A stretch of DNA of 64,000 nt from Candidatus Palauibacter rhopaloidicola (GCA_026914155.1 JAPPGH010000054.1:62001-126000), one strand, 5' to 3'; numbered from the stretch's first letter, positions 8,391-17,212 are shown. Notes: generated by a model from the sequence alone, not told the origin. Translations and numbers: made by a program.

Positions 8391-9821
8391 TCAGTCGCGG
8401 CGAATGGCCTGGCCGGGGAGGGCGGTCTCGATGAGTTCCGCGTCGCGGACCACGAAGGTGCCTGCGACGAGCACGTGCTCGATCCCGGATGACGGCTCCG
8501 TGGGCGACTGGAAGGTCGCGTTGTCGATGACCGTAGCGGGGTCGAAGACGGTGATGTCGGCGTCCGCCCCGACCCGGATCCGGCCCTTATTCGCCATCTG
8601 CGGCACATAGGCGTCGAGCCGCTGCGCCGGCATCAGCGTCATCTTCCGTAGCGCGTCCATGAGGGTGAGGAGGCCCTCCTCGCGCACGTAGCGGCCGAGC
8701 ACGCGGGCGAAGGTGCCGGCCCCGCGCGGGTGTCCCTGGCCGTTGACGAAGGGGACGCCGTCGCTCGCCACCATCACGGCGGGGTGGGCCAGCGCCAGTT
8801 CGAACATCTCCTGAGGGATGATGTGCGCGATGATCCGGCCGCCGGTCTCCCGCCGCTCGTTGAACGTGTCCTCCGTCAGCCGTTCGCCGGTCGCATCCCA
8901 CTCGATGTCGCCGAAGTCGCCCCCGAGCCGCTCCCGCCAGCCCGGGTCGAAGATCGCGGCCCGGATGTCGGTGGAGGCCGCGGTGTAGGGATAGACTTCG
9001 GTCGTCACATCCAGCCCGCTTGCCTGCGCCCCCTCGATCATGCTCAGGAGCGTCGGCACCTGTCCCAGGCCGCTCGATCCGATGTGCACGATGTGGACCC
9101 CGGCCCCGGTCGACGCCGCGTTCGCAATCATCTCGTGCACGGCCTCGATCGAGCTTCCGGGCTCGACGAGTCCGGCGTAGCGGACGTGGACGAAGTTCGC
9201 CACGCCTTCTTCCGCCGCGAGTTGGAACAGCCGGTGGATCTCCTCGCGCCGGGCCCCGGGCGTGTACTGGATGCCGAAGCCGAGGCCGAGCGCTCCGCGT
9301 CCCAGTTCGTCGCGCAGCCGGTCCTCCATCACCACGACCTGCTCGAGGTCGGCCGCGAGCCGGACCGCTTGCCGCTGCCCGCCGAGGGCGAGTCGGCGGG
9401 CCGCCCCGTGCGAAGCCGTGGCGCCGTAGTGGATGGCGGCCTTCCCTTCGCGGCTCGCGTACCATTCGTCCACGTCGCCGGTGCCGCTCTCCAGTTCGAG
9501 CGCGGTGGTGACCCCGTCCTGGGCCTGCAACTGGCTCGAGAAGAGGTCCTGGCCGTGGGCGTGGAGGTCGATGAACCCCGGCGCCACGACGAGACCGGAC
9601 ACATCGACCACGGTCTCGCCGTCCAGCGGAGACTCGGAAACCGCGGCGATCGTCCCGTCGCGGATCCCGACGTCACGCACCGCGTCGAGACCGGACTCGG
9701 GGTCCATGACGCGCCCGCCCGCGAGGACGAGGTCGTAGCTCTGGGCCACCGTCCCGGAAACGGTCGAGGTGAGGGCCGAGACGACGGCGGCGGCGATGGC
9801 GGTCAGCGTTCGGAACCGCAT
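8391..9821 (-). CDS. Exported amidohydrolase, N-acyl-D-amino-acid deacylase-like
   Basis: 476 residues from ATG 9821, which has GGAGGG about nine bases upstream; an ATG at 9854 almost abuts the previous stop. The N-terminus is a signal peptide (MRFRTLTAIAAAVVSALTS). VVAPGFIDLHAHGQD carries the HxH metal site, HVRYAG and HIVHIG supply further His ligands, and MVASDGVPF the catalytic Asp. The D-aminoacylase branch releases D-amino acids from N-acyl forms; specificity here is inferred. It is third in a minus-strand run after proC and a DUF819 permease, suggesting periplasmic processing and uptake of an amino-acid derivative. Confidence 0.82.
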   Translation of the reverse strand: MRFRTLTAIAAAVVSALTSTVSGTVAQSYDLVLAGGRVMDPESGLDAVRDVGIRDGTIAAVSESPLDGETVVDVSGLVVAPGFIDLHAHGQDLFSSQLQAQDGVTTALELESGTGDVDEWYASREGKAAIHYGATASHGAARRLALGGQRQAVRLAADLEQVVVMEDRLRDELGRGALGLGFGIQYTPGARREEIHRLFQLAAEEGVANFVHVRYAGLVEPGSSIEAVHEMIANAASTGAGVHIVHIGSSGLGQVPTLLSMIEGAQASGLDVTTEVYPYTAASTDIRAAIFDPGWRERLGGDFGDIEWDATGERLTEDTFNERRETGGRIIAHIIPQEMFELALAHPAVMVASDGVPFVNGQGHPRGAGTFARVLGRYVREEGLLTLMDALRKMTLMPAQRLDAYVPQMANKGRIRVGADADITVFDPATVIDNATFQSPTEPSSGIEHVLVAGTFVVRDAELIETALPGQAIRRD

Positions 9822-9858
9822 GGGGAAGGCCCTCCGTTCGAGGATCCGTTTCATGCAA

Positions 9859-11058
9859 TCATCCGAGCAACGACGGGAGTATGCGAGCGACCGTCAGGCC
9901 CAGGAAGGTGCCCGCGGCGTTGCCGAGCGACCCGATCAGGACGGCCGGGAGCACGAGATCGCCGCGCCCGAGGCTGCGCGCCAGCGCGAGCGCGGAGGTG
10001 CCGCCGCCCACGTTGGCCTGCGACGCCACGGCCGCGATGTCCACGTCCAGCCGGAGAAGTCGGGCCGCGCCGAAGGTGATGAACCCGTGCACGACGATGA
10101 TCGTGAAGGTGAAGACGAGGAGCGCCAGACCGAGCGGGCCGATGTCGGCGAGCGCCCGCACGTCGCAGTGGGCGCCGATCACGCACAGGAAGAGGTAGAC
10201 GGAGAACAGGCCCAGCGTCCGACTGCCGGCGAGATCCGTGATGGCCCGGAACTGGGCGAGGATGAGAGCGATCACCGTGAGGATCAGGATGTCGGGGATC
10301 GGGAACCCCATGGCCGCGGTCCACGCCTCCAGCCGCTGGGAAGCCCACAGCGTCCCGAAACCGATCGCGAGGACGAGGGCGAGATCGACCGGATGCACGC
10401 GCTCGGTGTCCTCATCGACTCCGAGGTCCGGGGCCCGGTCGGCGGAACCCGGCGCCGCGTCGGCCGGCCCGCCGCCCCAGCGGGACTTCGGCCAGTGCGG
10501 CCGCAGCCAGCGCGGAATCGCGATCGTCGCGGCCATCCACACGGTCGTCATGATCGAGTCCACGGCCGACGCGCCGCCGAACAACACGCCTTCGCGCATG
10601 ACGTCGTATCTGAGCGCGACCGCGTTGAAGTTCACGCTGCCGCCCGTGTAGGTGCCCGTGAACATTCCCCCCAGCGGCCCGAACAGGGGCCCGATCCGCT
10701 CCGGTCCGTCCACGAGGACCATGCCCGCGATCACGCCGGCCACGGTCCCCAGCGATCCGATGATGAAGAGGGTGATGATCGGCAGCCCGGCGCGCAGGAT
10801 GTCGCGCAGGTTGACCTTCAGCAGGAGCCACACGATCGCGAGTGGGGCAACCGTGCCGAAGATCGCGTTGTAGGCCGGGACCGGGTCCGCATCGGTCGAG
10901 GAGGTCGGAAGCAGGCCGAAGTTCGCGATGATCGCGGTGAAGATGATGACCATCAACGCGGTGCCGCCGTGCCGCAGGAAGCTCCGGCGCACGAGCCATT
11001 CCGTCCCGGCGATGACGAGGCACAGGACGGCGACGATGTAGAGCGTCTGCGCGGTCAC
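9859..11058 (-). CDS. DUF819 family integral membrane protein
   Basis: 399 residues, strongly hydrophobic, with about ten predicted membrane segments. The DUF819 signature GGMFTGTYTGGSVNFNAVA sits at about 130-150, and a mirrored SQANVGGGTSALALA near 355-370 suggests an inverted-repeat transporter fold. A charged cytoplasmic loop around 205-235 separates the halves. Function of the family is not established; a transport role is likely. It lies between proC and the deacylase on the same strand. Confidence 0.85.
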   Translation of the reverse strand: MTAQTLYIVAVLCLVIAGTEWLVRRSFLRHGGTALMVIIFTAIIANFGLLPTSSTDADPVPAYNAIFGTVAPLAIVWLLLKVNLRDILRAGLPIITLFIIGSLGTVAGVIAGMVLVDGPERIGPLFGPLGGMFTGTYTGGSVNFNAVALRYDVMREGVLFGGASAVDSIMTTVWMAATIAIPRWLRPHWPKSRWGGGPADAAPGSADRAPDLGVDEDTERVHPVDLALVLAIGFGTLWASQRLEAWTAAMGFPIPDILILTVIALILAQFRAITDLAGSRTLGLFSVYLFLCVIGAHCDVRALADIGPLGLALLVFTFTIIVVHGFITFGAARLLRLDVDIAAVASQANVGGGTSALALARSLGRGDLVLPAVLIGSLGNAAGTFLGLTVARILPSLLG

Positions 11059-11072
11059 GGCGGGACCCGGTC

Positions 11073-11086
11073 AGTCATCAGTCATC
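11073..11086. repeat. 7-bp tandem repeat across the proC stop codon
   Basis: AGTCATC occurs twice head to tail on the plus strand. On the coding (minus) strand this reads GATGACTGATGACT and yields two consecutive TGA codons at the end of proC. It is short enough to be chance, but resembles the longer stop-codon duplications at 16868, 20115 and 39855. Confidence 0.5.
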
Positions 11087-11902
11087 GGCATAGAGCGACT
11101 CCGCCTTCACGGCGGAGGTCGTGATCCCCTTGATGAAGGCGGAGGAGAAGCCGCGGTGCTCCATCTCGTTGAGGCCGGCGATCGTGCAGCCGCGCGGCGT
11201 CGTCACGCTGTCGATCTCGCGCTCGGGATGACGGCCCTGATCCCGGACGAGGGCCGCGGCGCCGAGCGCGGTCTGGGCCGCCATCCGGAGCGCTTCGTCG
11301 GGGTGGAAGCCGATCTCGATGCCGCCCTGGCAGGCGGCGCGCACCGCCCGCAGGAAGAACGCCACGCCGCAGGCACACAGGGCCGTGGCGGGGACCATGT
11401 GTTCCTCCTCCACGACGAGCGTGGCCCCGACGGCCCGGAACAACGCCGCCACCCGGTCGAGGGCCCCGGCGTGAGCGGGCTCCGCCGCGAGACACGTCAT
11501 CGACTCGCGCAGGGCGACCGCCGTGTTGGGCATGGCGCGAACGATCGCCACGTCGGGGTCTACATGTCGGCGAATCGCCGCGATCGACGCCCCCGAGACG
11601 ACGGACACGAGAAGGTGGCGCCCGGCCTCCACGTGCGGGGCGATCTCCATCAGCACCGCGTCGAGGGCCTGTGGCTGGACCGCGACAATCACGGTGTCGC
11701 AGGCGGCCACGGCGCCCGGATTGTCGGACGACACCGGGAACCCCCGTCCCGCGAGGTCCGCTACCCTCTCCGTGTGGCGGCGCGTGACGTGGACCTCCGC
11801 CGGAGCGTGCGAGCCCGCGGCCACGAGTCCCTCGGCGATGGCGCGCCCGATATTCCCCGCGCCGAGGATGGCGACGCTGGCGGACGATGTCGGGTGGCGC
11901 AT
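11078..11902 (-). CDS. proC: Pyrroline-5-carboxylate reductase
   Basis: 274 residues starting at ATG 11902. The Rossmann motif ILGAGNIGRAIAEGL follows directly after the N-terminus. VIVAVQPQ, a long central region, RAMPNTAVA and the C-terminal dimer domain with SVTTPRGCTIAGL are all ProC hallmarks. It reduces P5C to proline with NAD(P)H in the cytoplasm. A long in-frame extension to 12253 is open but unlike ProC and lies over the upstream intergenic region, so it was discarded. It leads the run proC - DUF819 - deacylase. Confidence 0.95.
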   Translation of the reverse strand: MRHPTSSASVAILGAGNIGRAIAEGLVAAGSHAPAEVHVTRRHTERVADLAGRGFPVSSDNPGAVAACDTVIVAVQPQALDAVLMEIAPHVEAGRHLLVSVVSGASIAAIRRHVDPDVAIVRAMPNTAVALRESMTCLAAEPAHAGALDRVAALFRAVGATLVVEEEHMVPATALCACGVAFFLRAVRAACQGGIEIGFHPDEALRMAAQTALGAAALVRDQGRHPEREIDSVTTPRGCTIAGLNEMEHRGFSSAFIKGITTSAVKAESLYADD

Positions 11903-12121
11903 ATCGAAGCCTCTTCGCGTGTTTCGCAAGTGTGGTCCGCGCGGGACCGGTTGCGGCCGAGCCTGGCAGCCCGTGGCGGCGCGAGGCGCATTGTCGCCCG
12001 AGGGCCGCACGACCCGCAAGGCGTTGCCGCCCGAGCGGCGCGTCGATGTTGCCGGAGATATCGCCGGACCCGGCCGGCCCGGCGACATTGGGGTATCCCC
12101 GCAGAAAACGGAGGACGGAAG

Positions 12122-12499
12122 ATGGATCGTCGGATGGTCGAATACGAAGCGAAGAAGCAGACGCCGCTCGTGGCGTACATTCTCCTCGTGGTGTTCGGCG
12201 TCGTGGGCGCCCACAACTTCTATCTCGGACGACGCGGACAGGCGCTGGCCCAACTTCTGTTCTCCGTCGTCATGGCCGGCGCCATGCTTTGGCTCTTCGT
12301 AGGTTTCGCGTCAGCCGAAATGGGCGATGTGTCGGGCGGGTTCGACGAGTTCGTGCGACGCGCCTGGACCTTCTACGCGATCGGCATCGTGTGGGGCGTC
12401 GGCACCTTCGCCTGGCTCGTGGTGAACGCGATCGAGGTTCCAAAACTCATCGCGGAGCACAACGTCCAACTCCACGCCCGCCTCTTCGGCACCGAGTAA
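12122..12499 (+). CDS. TM2-domain-like small membrane protein
   Basis: 125 residues with GGAGG upstream of ATG 12122. The N-terminal segment KKQTPLVAYILLVVFGVVGAHNFYLGR matches the TM2 hallmark of a helix followed by G-HxFYLG. The rest has two further membrane segments (VVMAGAMLWLFVGFA and FYAIGIVWGVGTFAWLVV). TM2 proteins in bacteria have no settled function. The gene stands alone between divergent proC and convergent vapC. Confidence 0.82.
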   Translation: MDRRMVEYEAKKQTPLVAYILLVVFGVVGAHNFYLGRRGQALAQLLFSVVMAGAMLWLFVGFASAEMGDVSGGFDEFVRRAWTFYAIGIVWGVGTFAWLVVNAIEVPKLIAEHNVQLHARLFGTE

Positions 12500-12529
12500 C
12501 CGCCCGCCTGCAATCGCGGGAACGGATCC

Positions 12530-12970
12530 TCAGGACGCCGCCCTCTCGAGGTAGCGCGCTTCGAGGCCGTCGAAACGCTCGAAGTCGCGGTCGTTGGTGA
12601 GAATTGCGGAGATGCCGTGCTCCCGGCACAACGCGGCGGTTTGCGCGTCGAAAACCAGGTTTCCCCGCGCGTCGGCACCGCGGGAAGTGGCGGTCAGCAG
12701 ATCGAGGAAGCCGGCGCCGGGCAGGACGACGCGGCAGCTCGGTGAAGCGACGACGCCGTCGAGGAAATCCACGGCCTGCTCCAACGTCGACGGCGGGCTG
12801 AAGACCCGCCTGTGGGTGACGACCCGCAGGAACTCCACCGCGCAGAAGATGGGAAGGCCCCAGTGAGCCGCGCCCTCGGCGAGCGCAATCAACTCCCGGG
12901 CGGCGGCCGTGTGAAATTCGGTCTCGGCCCGATGCGCATAGACCAGAACGTTGGTGTCGACGGCGATCAC
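12530..12970 (-). CDS. VapC-type PIN-domain ribonuclease toxin
   Basis: 146 residues with the full PIN acidic set: Asp5 (AVDTNVLVYA), Glu46 (AVEFLRV), Asp108 (LVFDAQTAAL) and Asp127/Asp129 (LTNDRDF). These bind Mg2+/Mn2+ for single-strand RNA cleavage, usually of tRNA or rRNA in VapC toxins. The ATG overlaps the antitoxin stop by four bases (ATGA), the standard coupled arrangement. It converges with the TM2 gene. Confidence 0.93.
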   Translation of the reverse strand: MIAVDTNVLVYAHRAETEFHTAAARELIALAEGAAHWGLPIFCAVEFLRVVTHRRVFSPPSTLEQAVDFLDGVVASPSCRVVLPGAGFLDLLTATSRGADARGNLVFDAQTAALCREHGISAILTNDRDFERFDGLEARYLERAAS

Positions 12971-13215
12971 GCGCGATCCTGCAGCCCGTCCAGCACGTCG
13001 TAGAGCGCCTCTCGATCGGAGATGTCGACCTTGGGCGGGGCGTCCCCCTGCACCGTCCTGAGTTCGAGTTTGAAGGCCGGATCCTTCCGGCGGTCGTCCA
13101 TCAGCTTCGTACGCAACGCATCCTCGACGAATCGGGTTAGCGAGATGCCCTCGCGTGCCGCTCTCATTTTCGCTCTCCTGAGAATCTCATCGTTCAAGTT
13201 AAGCGTGGTTTTCAT
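12967..13215 (-). CDS. VapB-type ribbon-helix-helix antitoxin
   Basis: 82 residues from ATG 13215 (MKTTLNLNDEILRRAKMRA). The beta-strand TTLNL followed by two helices (DEILRRAKMRAAREG, LTRFVEDALRTKL) is an RHH DNA-binding fold. The C-terminus is charged and should wrap the VapC active site. An in-frame ATG at 13296 would run through the operator and was rejected. The stop overlaps vapC by ATGA. Confidence 0.9.
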   Translation of the reverse strand: MKTTLNLNDEILRRAKMRAAREGISLTRFVEDALRTKLMDDRRKDPAFKLELRTVQGDAPPKVDISDREALYDVLDGLQDRA

Positions 13216-13245
13216 CGGGCTCTCAACCGGGCTGCGAACCTGTGA

Positions 13246-13260
13246 TATGGTATAACCATA
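13246..13260. promoter_or_regulatory. Probable vapBC operator
   Basis: TATGGT-ATA-ACCATA is a perfect 6-bp-arm inverted repeat about 30 bp upstream of the antitoxin start, in an AT-rich patch that also resembles a minus-strand -10 region. RHH antitoxins normally bind such dyads to autoregulate; the assignment is inferred from position. Confidence 0.65.
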
Positions 13261-13339
13261 CGATTGATGCCATATGTACGGCAAGGAATCGACCAAGCTC
13301 GTCGGACATGCGTGGTGCGAACGGTGCCGCGGGTTGGCG

Positions 13340-14605
13340 CTACTCGCCGTTCCAGCGGCGGATTGCGAGGCAGGCGTTGTGTCCGCCGAAGGCGAACGAG
13401 TTGGAGAGGGCGACCGGGACAGGGCGCTCGATGGGGCCGCCGTGGGCGTATTCGAGATCGCACTCGGGATCCGCCTCCTCGAAGTTGATCGTGGGCGGGA
13501 TGACGCCGTGCCTGCAGACCATCATGGAGATCACGGCCTCGATGGCCCCGGCGGCCCCCAGCGGGTGACCCGTCATCGACTTCGTCGCGCCCACCACCGT
13601 GGATCGCGCGTGCTCGCCCAGCACTTCCTTGATCGCCTTCGTCTCGGCGGCGTCCCCGACCGGCGTCGCGGTCCCGTTCGCGTTGATGTAGCCGATGTCG
13701 CCGGGTGCGAGGCCGGCGTCTTCGATCGCCTGCTGCATGGCCAGCCGGGCGCCGACGCCATCCGGCGCGGGAGCCGTCATGTGATAGGCGTCCGCGCTCT
13801 GCCCGAAACCGACGATCTCCCCCAGGATTCGTGCGCCGCGCGCCCTCGCATGCTCGAGTTCCTCGAGAATCAGCATCCCGGAGCCCTCCCCCAGCACAAA
13901 ACCGTCTCGCCGAGCATCGAAGGGGCGGCAGGCCTTCTCCGGGTCGTCGTTGCGCGTCGACATCGACCCCATCGACGCGAAGCCGGCGACCGCGAGCGGA
14001 GTGATGGCGGACTCCGTGCCCCCGGCGATCATCACATCCGTCTCTCCCCGCCGGATCGAGCGGAAGGCGAGGCCGAGCGAGTGGCCGCTCGACGCGCAGG
14101 CGGACACGGTCGCGTAGTTCGGGCCGCGCGCCCCGTACACGATGGACAGGAGTCCGACCGTCATGTCCGGGATGAACATCGGGATGAGCAGGGGGGAGAC
14201 GAATCGCGGTCCCTTCGACAAGAGCTTCCTGTGCTGCGCCTCCAGCAACGGGAGCCCGCCGACGGCGACGCCGACGACGACCCCCGTCCGATCCGGGGGC
14301 AGGTGGGCGAGCCCATCGCCGAACCCCGCCTGTTCCATGGCCTGGGAGCCCGCGGCAATGGCGAGCTGCAGAAACCGGTCCGCGCGGCGCGCCCCCTTCC
14401 TGTCCAGGTACTCAAGGGGATCGAACCCCTTCACCTCACAGGCGAAACGGACGGCTTGATCCGAGGCGTCGAAGAGCGTGATCGGACCCGCTCCGCTCAC
14501 GCCCCGGAGGAGCGCGTCCCAGGTCGAGTCCACATCGAGACCGATGGGCGTGACCATCCCGACGCCCGTGATGACGACACGCCTCGGTGGATCGGTTTGG
14601 ATCAA
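13340..14605 (-). CDS. fabF: Beta-ketoacyl-ACP synthase II-like protein with an altered active site
   Basis: 421 residues, full-length KAS I/II fold. The nucleophile Cys170 is in TVSACASSGHS, and the second His347 in TKSMTGHPLGAAG with Lys342. The position that normally holds the first catalytic His (consensus NAHGTSTP) reads YINANGTATPVGD, with Asn310 encoded by AAC at 13678-13676. The C-terminal NSFAFGGHNA loop is normal. FabF elongates acyl-ACP using malonyl-ACP; His at 310 is considered important for malonyl decarboxylation, so activity may be altered. No acpP, fabG or fabD is nearby, suggesting a paralogue rather than the housekeeping copy. Confidence 0.88.
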   Translation of the reverse strand: MIQTDPPRRVVITGVGMVTPIGLDVDSTWDALLRGVSGAGPITLFDASDQAVRFACEVKGFDPLEYLDRKGARRADRFLQLAIAAGSQAMEQAGFGDGLAHLPPDRTGVVVGVAVGGLPLLEAQHRKLLSKGPRFVSPLLIPMFIPDMTVGLLSIVYGARGPNYATVSACASSGHSLGLAFRSIRRGETDVMIAGGTESAITPLAVAGFASMGSMSTRNDDPEKACRPFDARRDGFVLGEGSGMLILEELEHARARGARILGEIVGFGQSADAYHMTAPAPDGVGARLAMQQAIEDAGLAPGDIGYINANGTATPVGDAAETKAIKEVLGEHARSTVVGATKSMTGHPLGAAGAIEAVISMMVCRHGVIPPTINFEEADPECDLEYAHGGPIERPVPVALSNSFAFGGHNACLAIRRWNGE

Positions 14606-14794
14606 GCGGATGCTCCTCCCGCCATTCTCGTTCGGCCTCGGGACGGAACGATCCCGTCATGGAATCGTGGGATCAACCTCATTCCGCCCCTCACCCCGTT
14701 CGGGGGGAGATAATACGGCGACTCCGAAGGCCTGACATGGCCCCCGAAGATGGCGTGGTGGGAAAGGGGGGTGGGCTTACGCCCTACTTCCAAA

Positions 14795-14878
14795 CGGAGG
14801 GGGTGGGATTTGAACCCACGTGGGCTTGCGCCCGCCGGTTTTCAAGACCGGTGCATTTAGCCGCTCTGCCACCCCTCC
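14795..14878 (-). tRNA. tRNA-Ser (anticodon TGA)
   Basis: Minus-strand class II tRNA: acceptor GGAGGGG/CCCCTCC with discriminator G. The anticodon stem is CCGGT/ACCGG with loop CTTGAAA, the long variable arm CGGGCGCAAGCCC, and the T arm GTGGGTTCAAATCCCAC. The long variable arm confirms serine. Confidence 0.97.
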
Positions 14879-14987
14879 GGATGACGCTGTTACCCGCGCA
14901 TCGAGGCTCCGCACGGACGCGGCGCGCCGCTCCGAGGGCAAGGTAATGCGCCGGGAGTCGCGAATCCATTAAGGATGACGGGGCGGT

Positions 14988-16241
14988 TCAGGTGTCGGGG
15001 GGGAGGGTGATTCGGTAGCGGACGACGCGCTGGATGCCCAGGTCGTCGCGGCTGACGGCCCACACGTCGTCGCCGTCGAACACGGGGAAGGGGTTGGCGG
15101 AGAAGTCTTCGGGCGGATTCATGGCTCCCAGGTAGGTCCCGTCGGCTTCGAACACATCGAAGCGGAGCGGAGACCGCCACACGAAGGGCGTGGAGAAGGG
15201 GCTGTCCGGGTCGTAGTCCTCGTTCTCGACCTCCCGCGCCTCGGTGGCGACCCGCACCCATATCCGGCCGTCCCGTCCGGGGTAGAGCCCGGTGAAGGGC
15301 GGCTTCGTGTCCGGGATGGACGGCCCGTCCCACGTCCAGCCCGGGACGGTCATGCCGATGCCGCGCTCGGTCTGGGCGCGGGCATGCTCCGCTTCGCGGG
15401 GGAAGACGCGGGCGGGCTCGTGCGCGCGCTCGATTCGGAGGACGCCATCCGAAAGCCCCATGTCGATGGCATAGTCTGACGAGATTCCGCTCGCGAAGTG
15501 TCCGCCGGGGTGGACCACCCAGATCGCCCGCGGCGCGAACGGGACTCCGTATGTCGCCCTCGCACCGTCCCTTTCTCCCGTGACGGTCTCACCCTCGAAG
15601 TCGCCGTGCGGCGGTGCCACCGTGTCGCGGGGCGTTCCATCGGGGTCGAAGACGGCCAGCAGGCTGCGACCGAACCCGGTCGCTGCGGAAGGGTCGCGGG
15701 CCGCCACGTACATCCTCCCCCGACCATCCGTCCACAGCGGCTGGTTCGAATAGAAGGCGGGGACATAGGGCCATTCCTCCAAAGACTCCTCTTCGGGGCC
15801 GTAGACCTGCAGGCGCGCATTGCCCGGATCGCGCACGACGACCCGCCGGTCGGGAAGCAGGGCCATCGCCTCGGGCCGCTCCAACTCGCCGGGGCCCTGT
15901 CCGGGCCCTCCCAGGGTCCGCATGTAGGCGCCCTCCGGGTTGAATACGCGGACTTCCCGGGCCTGCTGGTCGAACACGTAGACGTTGCAGTCGTCATCCA
16001 CCGCGATCGATCCGATGCGGCCGAAGAGGTATTCGTCGCGGCCCTCCACCTCGCCGATCGACAGCTCCGGAACGAGCGTCGCGTCCCCGCCCCACACGCT
16101 CCCCGACAGGGTGCGAACGACCACCGTGTCGCCGATCCTGTCGGTCACCACCTGCGGGCCGCGCGCGACCTCCGAGCCGGTGCCGCACGCGGCGAACGCC
16201 ACCGAGAGTACGGCGAACCACGAATCCCTCATCGCCTGCAT
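14988..16241 (-). CDS. Exported 6-bladed beta-propeller protein
   Basis: 417 residues from ATG 16241, selected by AGGAGG six bases upstream. The N-terminus is a short signal sequence ending AFAACGTG, possibly a lipoprotein. NHL/6-bladed repeats are recognisable: GRIGSIAVDDDCNVYVFDQQAREVRVF, followed by GGPGQGPGELERP, a phrase shared by this Gemmatimonadota-type family. Function unknown; such proteins are thought to act as extracellular binding scaffolds. Related proteins occur at 32627 and 50521. Confidence 0.85.
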   Translation of the reverse strand: MQAMRDSWFAVLSVAFAACGTGSEVARGPQVVTDRIGDTVVVRTLSGSVWGGDATLVPELSIGEVEGRDEYLFGRIGSIAVDDDCNVYVFDQQAREVRVFNPEGAYMRTLGGPGQGPGELERPEAMALLPDRRVVVRDPGNARLQVYGPEEESLEEWPYVPAFYSNQPLWTDGRGRMYVAARDPSAATGFGRSLLAVFDPDGTPRDTVAPPHGDFEGETVTGERDGARATYGVPFAPRAIWVVHPGGHFASGISSDYAIDMGLSDGVLRIERAHEPARVFPREAEHARAQTERGIGMTVPGWTWDGPSIPDTKPPFTGLYPGRDGRIWVRVATEAREVENEDYDPDSPFSTPFVWRSPLRFDVFEADGTYLGAMNPPEDFSANPFPVFDGDDVWAVSRDDLGIQRVVRYRITLPPDT

Positions 16242-16425
16242 CGCTTGCCTCCTGGACCGGACGCACCGGAGCGCCCCCCTCGGACGCGTGAGGGCGCCCC
16301 CCATAGAAACTGCCGCTCCCGGATAGGTTGTCCGACGCCGCGGCGACCGGCACCTTCGAGCTTCGAATCGAAGAATGGCTCAGGGTCAGCGCCTCCGCGG
16401 GCGGGCGCGTGAAGGGAGAGAAGCG

Positions 16426-16875
16426 ATGACGAGAATCGGACGGTTCCGGGTCGGACTGGCGGGGATTGTAGCGGCCGCGGCGATGGCCGCCTCCTACGCG
16501 GCCGTGCAGGCGCAGGAGTCGTGGCTCGTCGGGACGTGGGAAGCCACCGCGGATATGCCCGACATGCCGGGAGCCCCCGCAATGTCAATGACCTGGACGG
16601 TCGAGATGGCGGAAGATGGCACCTACACGGGAAGCTGGACGATCACCGCAGCGGGACAGAGCCGCACCTACGAAATGTCCGACATCTCGGTCGAGGGAGA
16701 CGCCTTCAGCTTCACCGTCGGCATCGACGAGCCGGGGCAAACGGGGGAGTTCGTGTTCGAGGGGACGATGGCGGAGGGCGAGGTGAGTGGCACCTTCGAG
16801 GCAGGTCCGGAAGGGATGCCGGCAATGATGACGGGAACCTTCTCCGGCGGCCGGGCCGAGGGAGACGGCGCCTGA
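16426..16875 (+). CDS. Small secreted beta-rich protein, function unknown
   Basis: 149 residues from ATG 16426, with GGGAGAG upstream; an in-frame ATG at 16375 lacks a ribosome site and gives no signal peptide. The signal peptide is VGLAGIVAAAAMAASYAAVQA. The mature part has repeated short strands with Met and Asp/Glu (WTVEMAEDGTYTGSW, GEFVFEGTMAEGEVSGTFEAG), suggesting a small lipocalin- or barrel-like fold. No family is recognised. A tandem duplication covers its stop codon. Confidence 0.8.
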   Translation: MTRIGRFRVGLAGIVAAAAMAASYAAVQAQESWLVGTWEATADMPDMPGAPAMSMTWTVEMAEDGTYTGSWTITAAGQSRTYEMSDISVEGDAFSFTVGIDEPGQTGEFVFEGTMAEGEVSGTFEAGPEGMPAMMTGTFSGGRAEGDGA

Positions 16876-16904
16876 CGCCAGCAGGCCCGCGCCTGACGCC
16901 AGCA
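16868..16904 (+). repeat. 16-bp direct repeat (21-bp period) duplicating a stop codon
   Basis: GCGCCTGACGCCAGCA occurs at 16868-16883 and 16889-16904. The first copy contains the TGA stop of the upstream secreted-protein gene (16873-16875). Because the period is 21, the second TGA is in the same frame. Confidence 0.85.
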
Positions 16905-16920
16905 ACCCGCGACGGAAAAA

Positions 16921-16993
<73 letters not shown>

Positions 16994-17025
16994 GCGCTGC
17001 CGTGTGCTGCGATCGTGTGCTGCGA

Positions 17026-17099
17026 TGGGGCGGGAGGGACTTGAACCCCCGACTTCTGCGATGTGAACGCAGCGCTCTGGCCAGCTGAGCTACCGCCCC
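17026..17099 (-). tRNA. tRNA-Val (anticodon CAC)
   Basis: Minus-strand cloverleaf with acceptor GGGGCGG/CCGCCCC and discriminator A. The anticodon stem is CTGCG/CGCAG with loop TTCACAT, and the T arm GGGGGTTCAAGTCCC. It lies 32 bp upstream of tRNA-Gly(CCC) on the same strand and is likely cotranscribed. Confidence 0.97.
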
Positions 17100-17212
17100 T
17101 AACGGTCCCCTCACGGGGCCAGCGATGTTACCCCGCGACCCCTTCGCATGTCAAAGCCGCCGCCGCCACGGCGCGGGCGTGGCCGCCACGGTGCGCGGGC
17201 GCGGCGCGGCGC

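Noticed and set aside
11903-12253. N-terminal extension of proC
   Set aside because: No ProC homology, lies over intergenic sequence and the antisense of the TM2 gene.
13246-13260. Element attachment site
   Set aside because: No recombinase nearby; position upstream of an RHH antitoxin fits an operator better.
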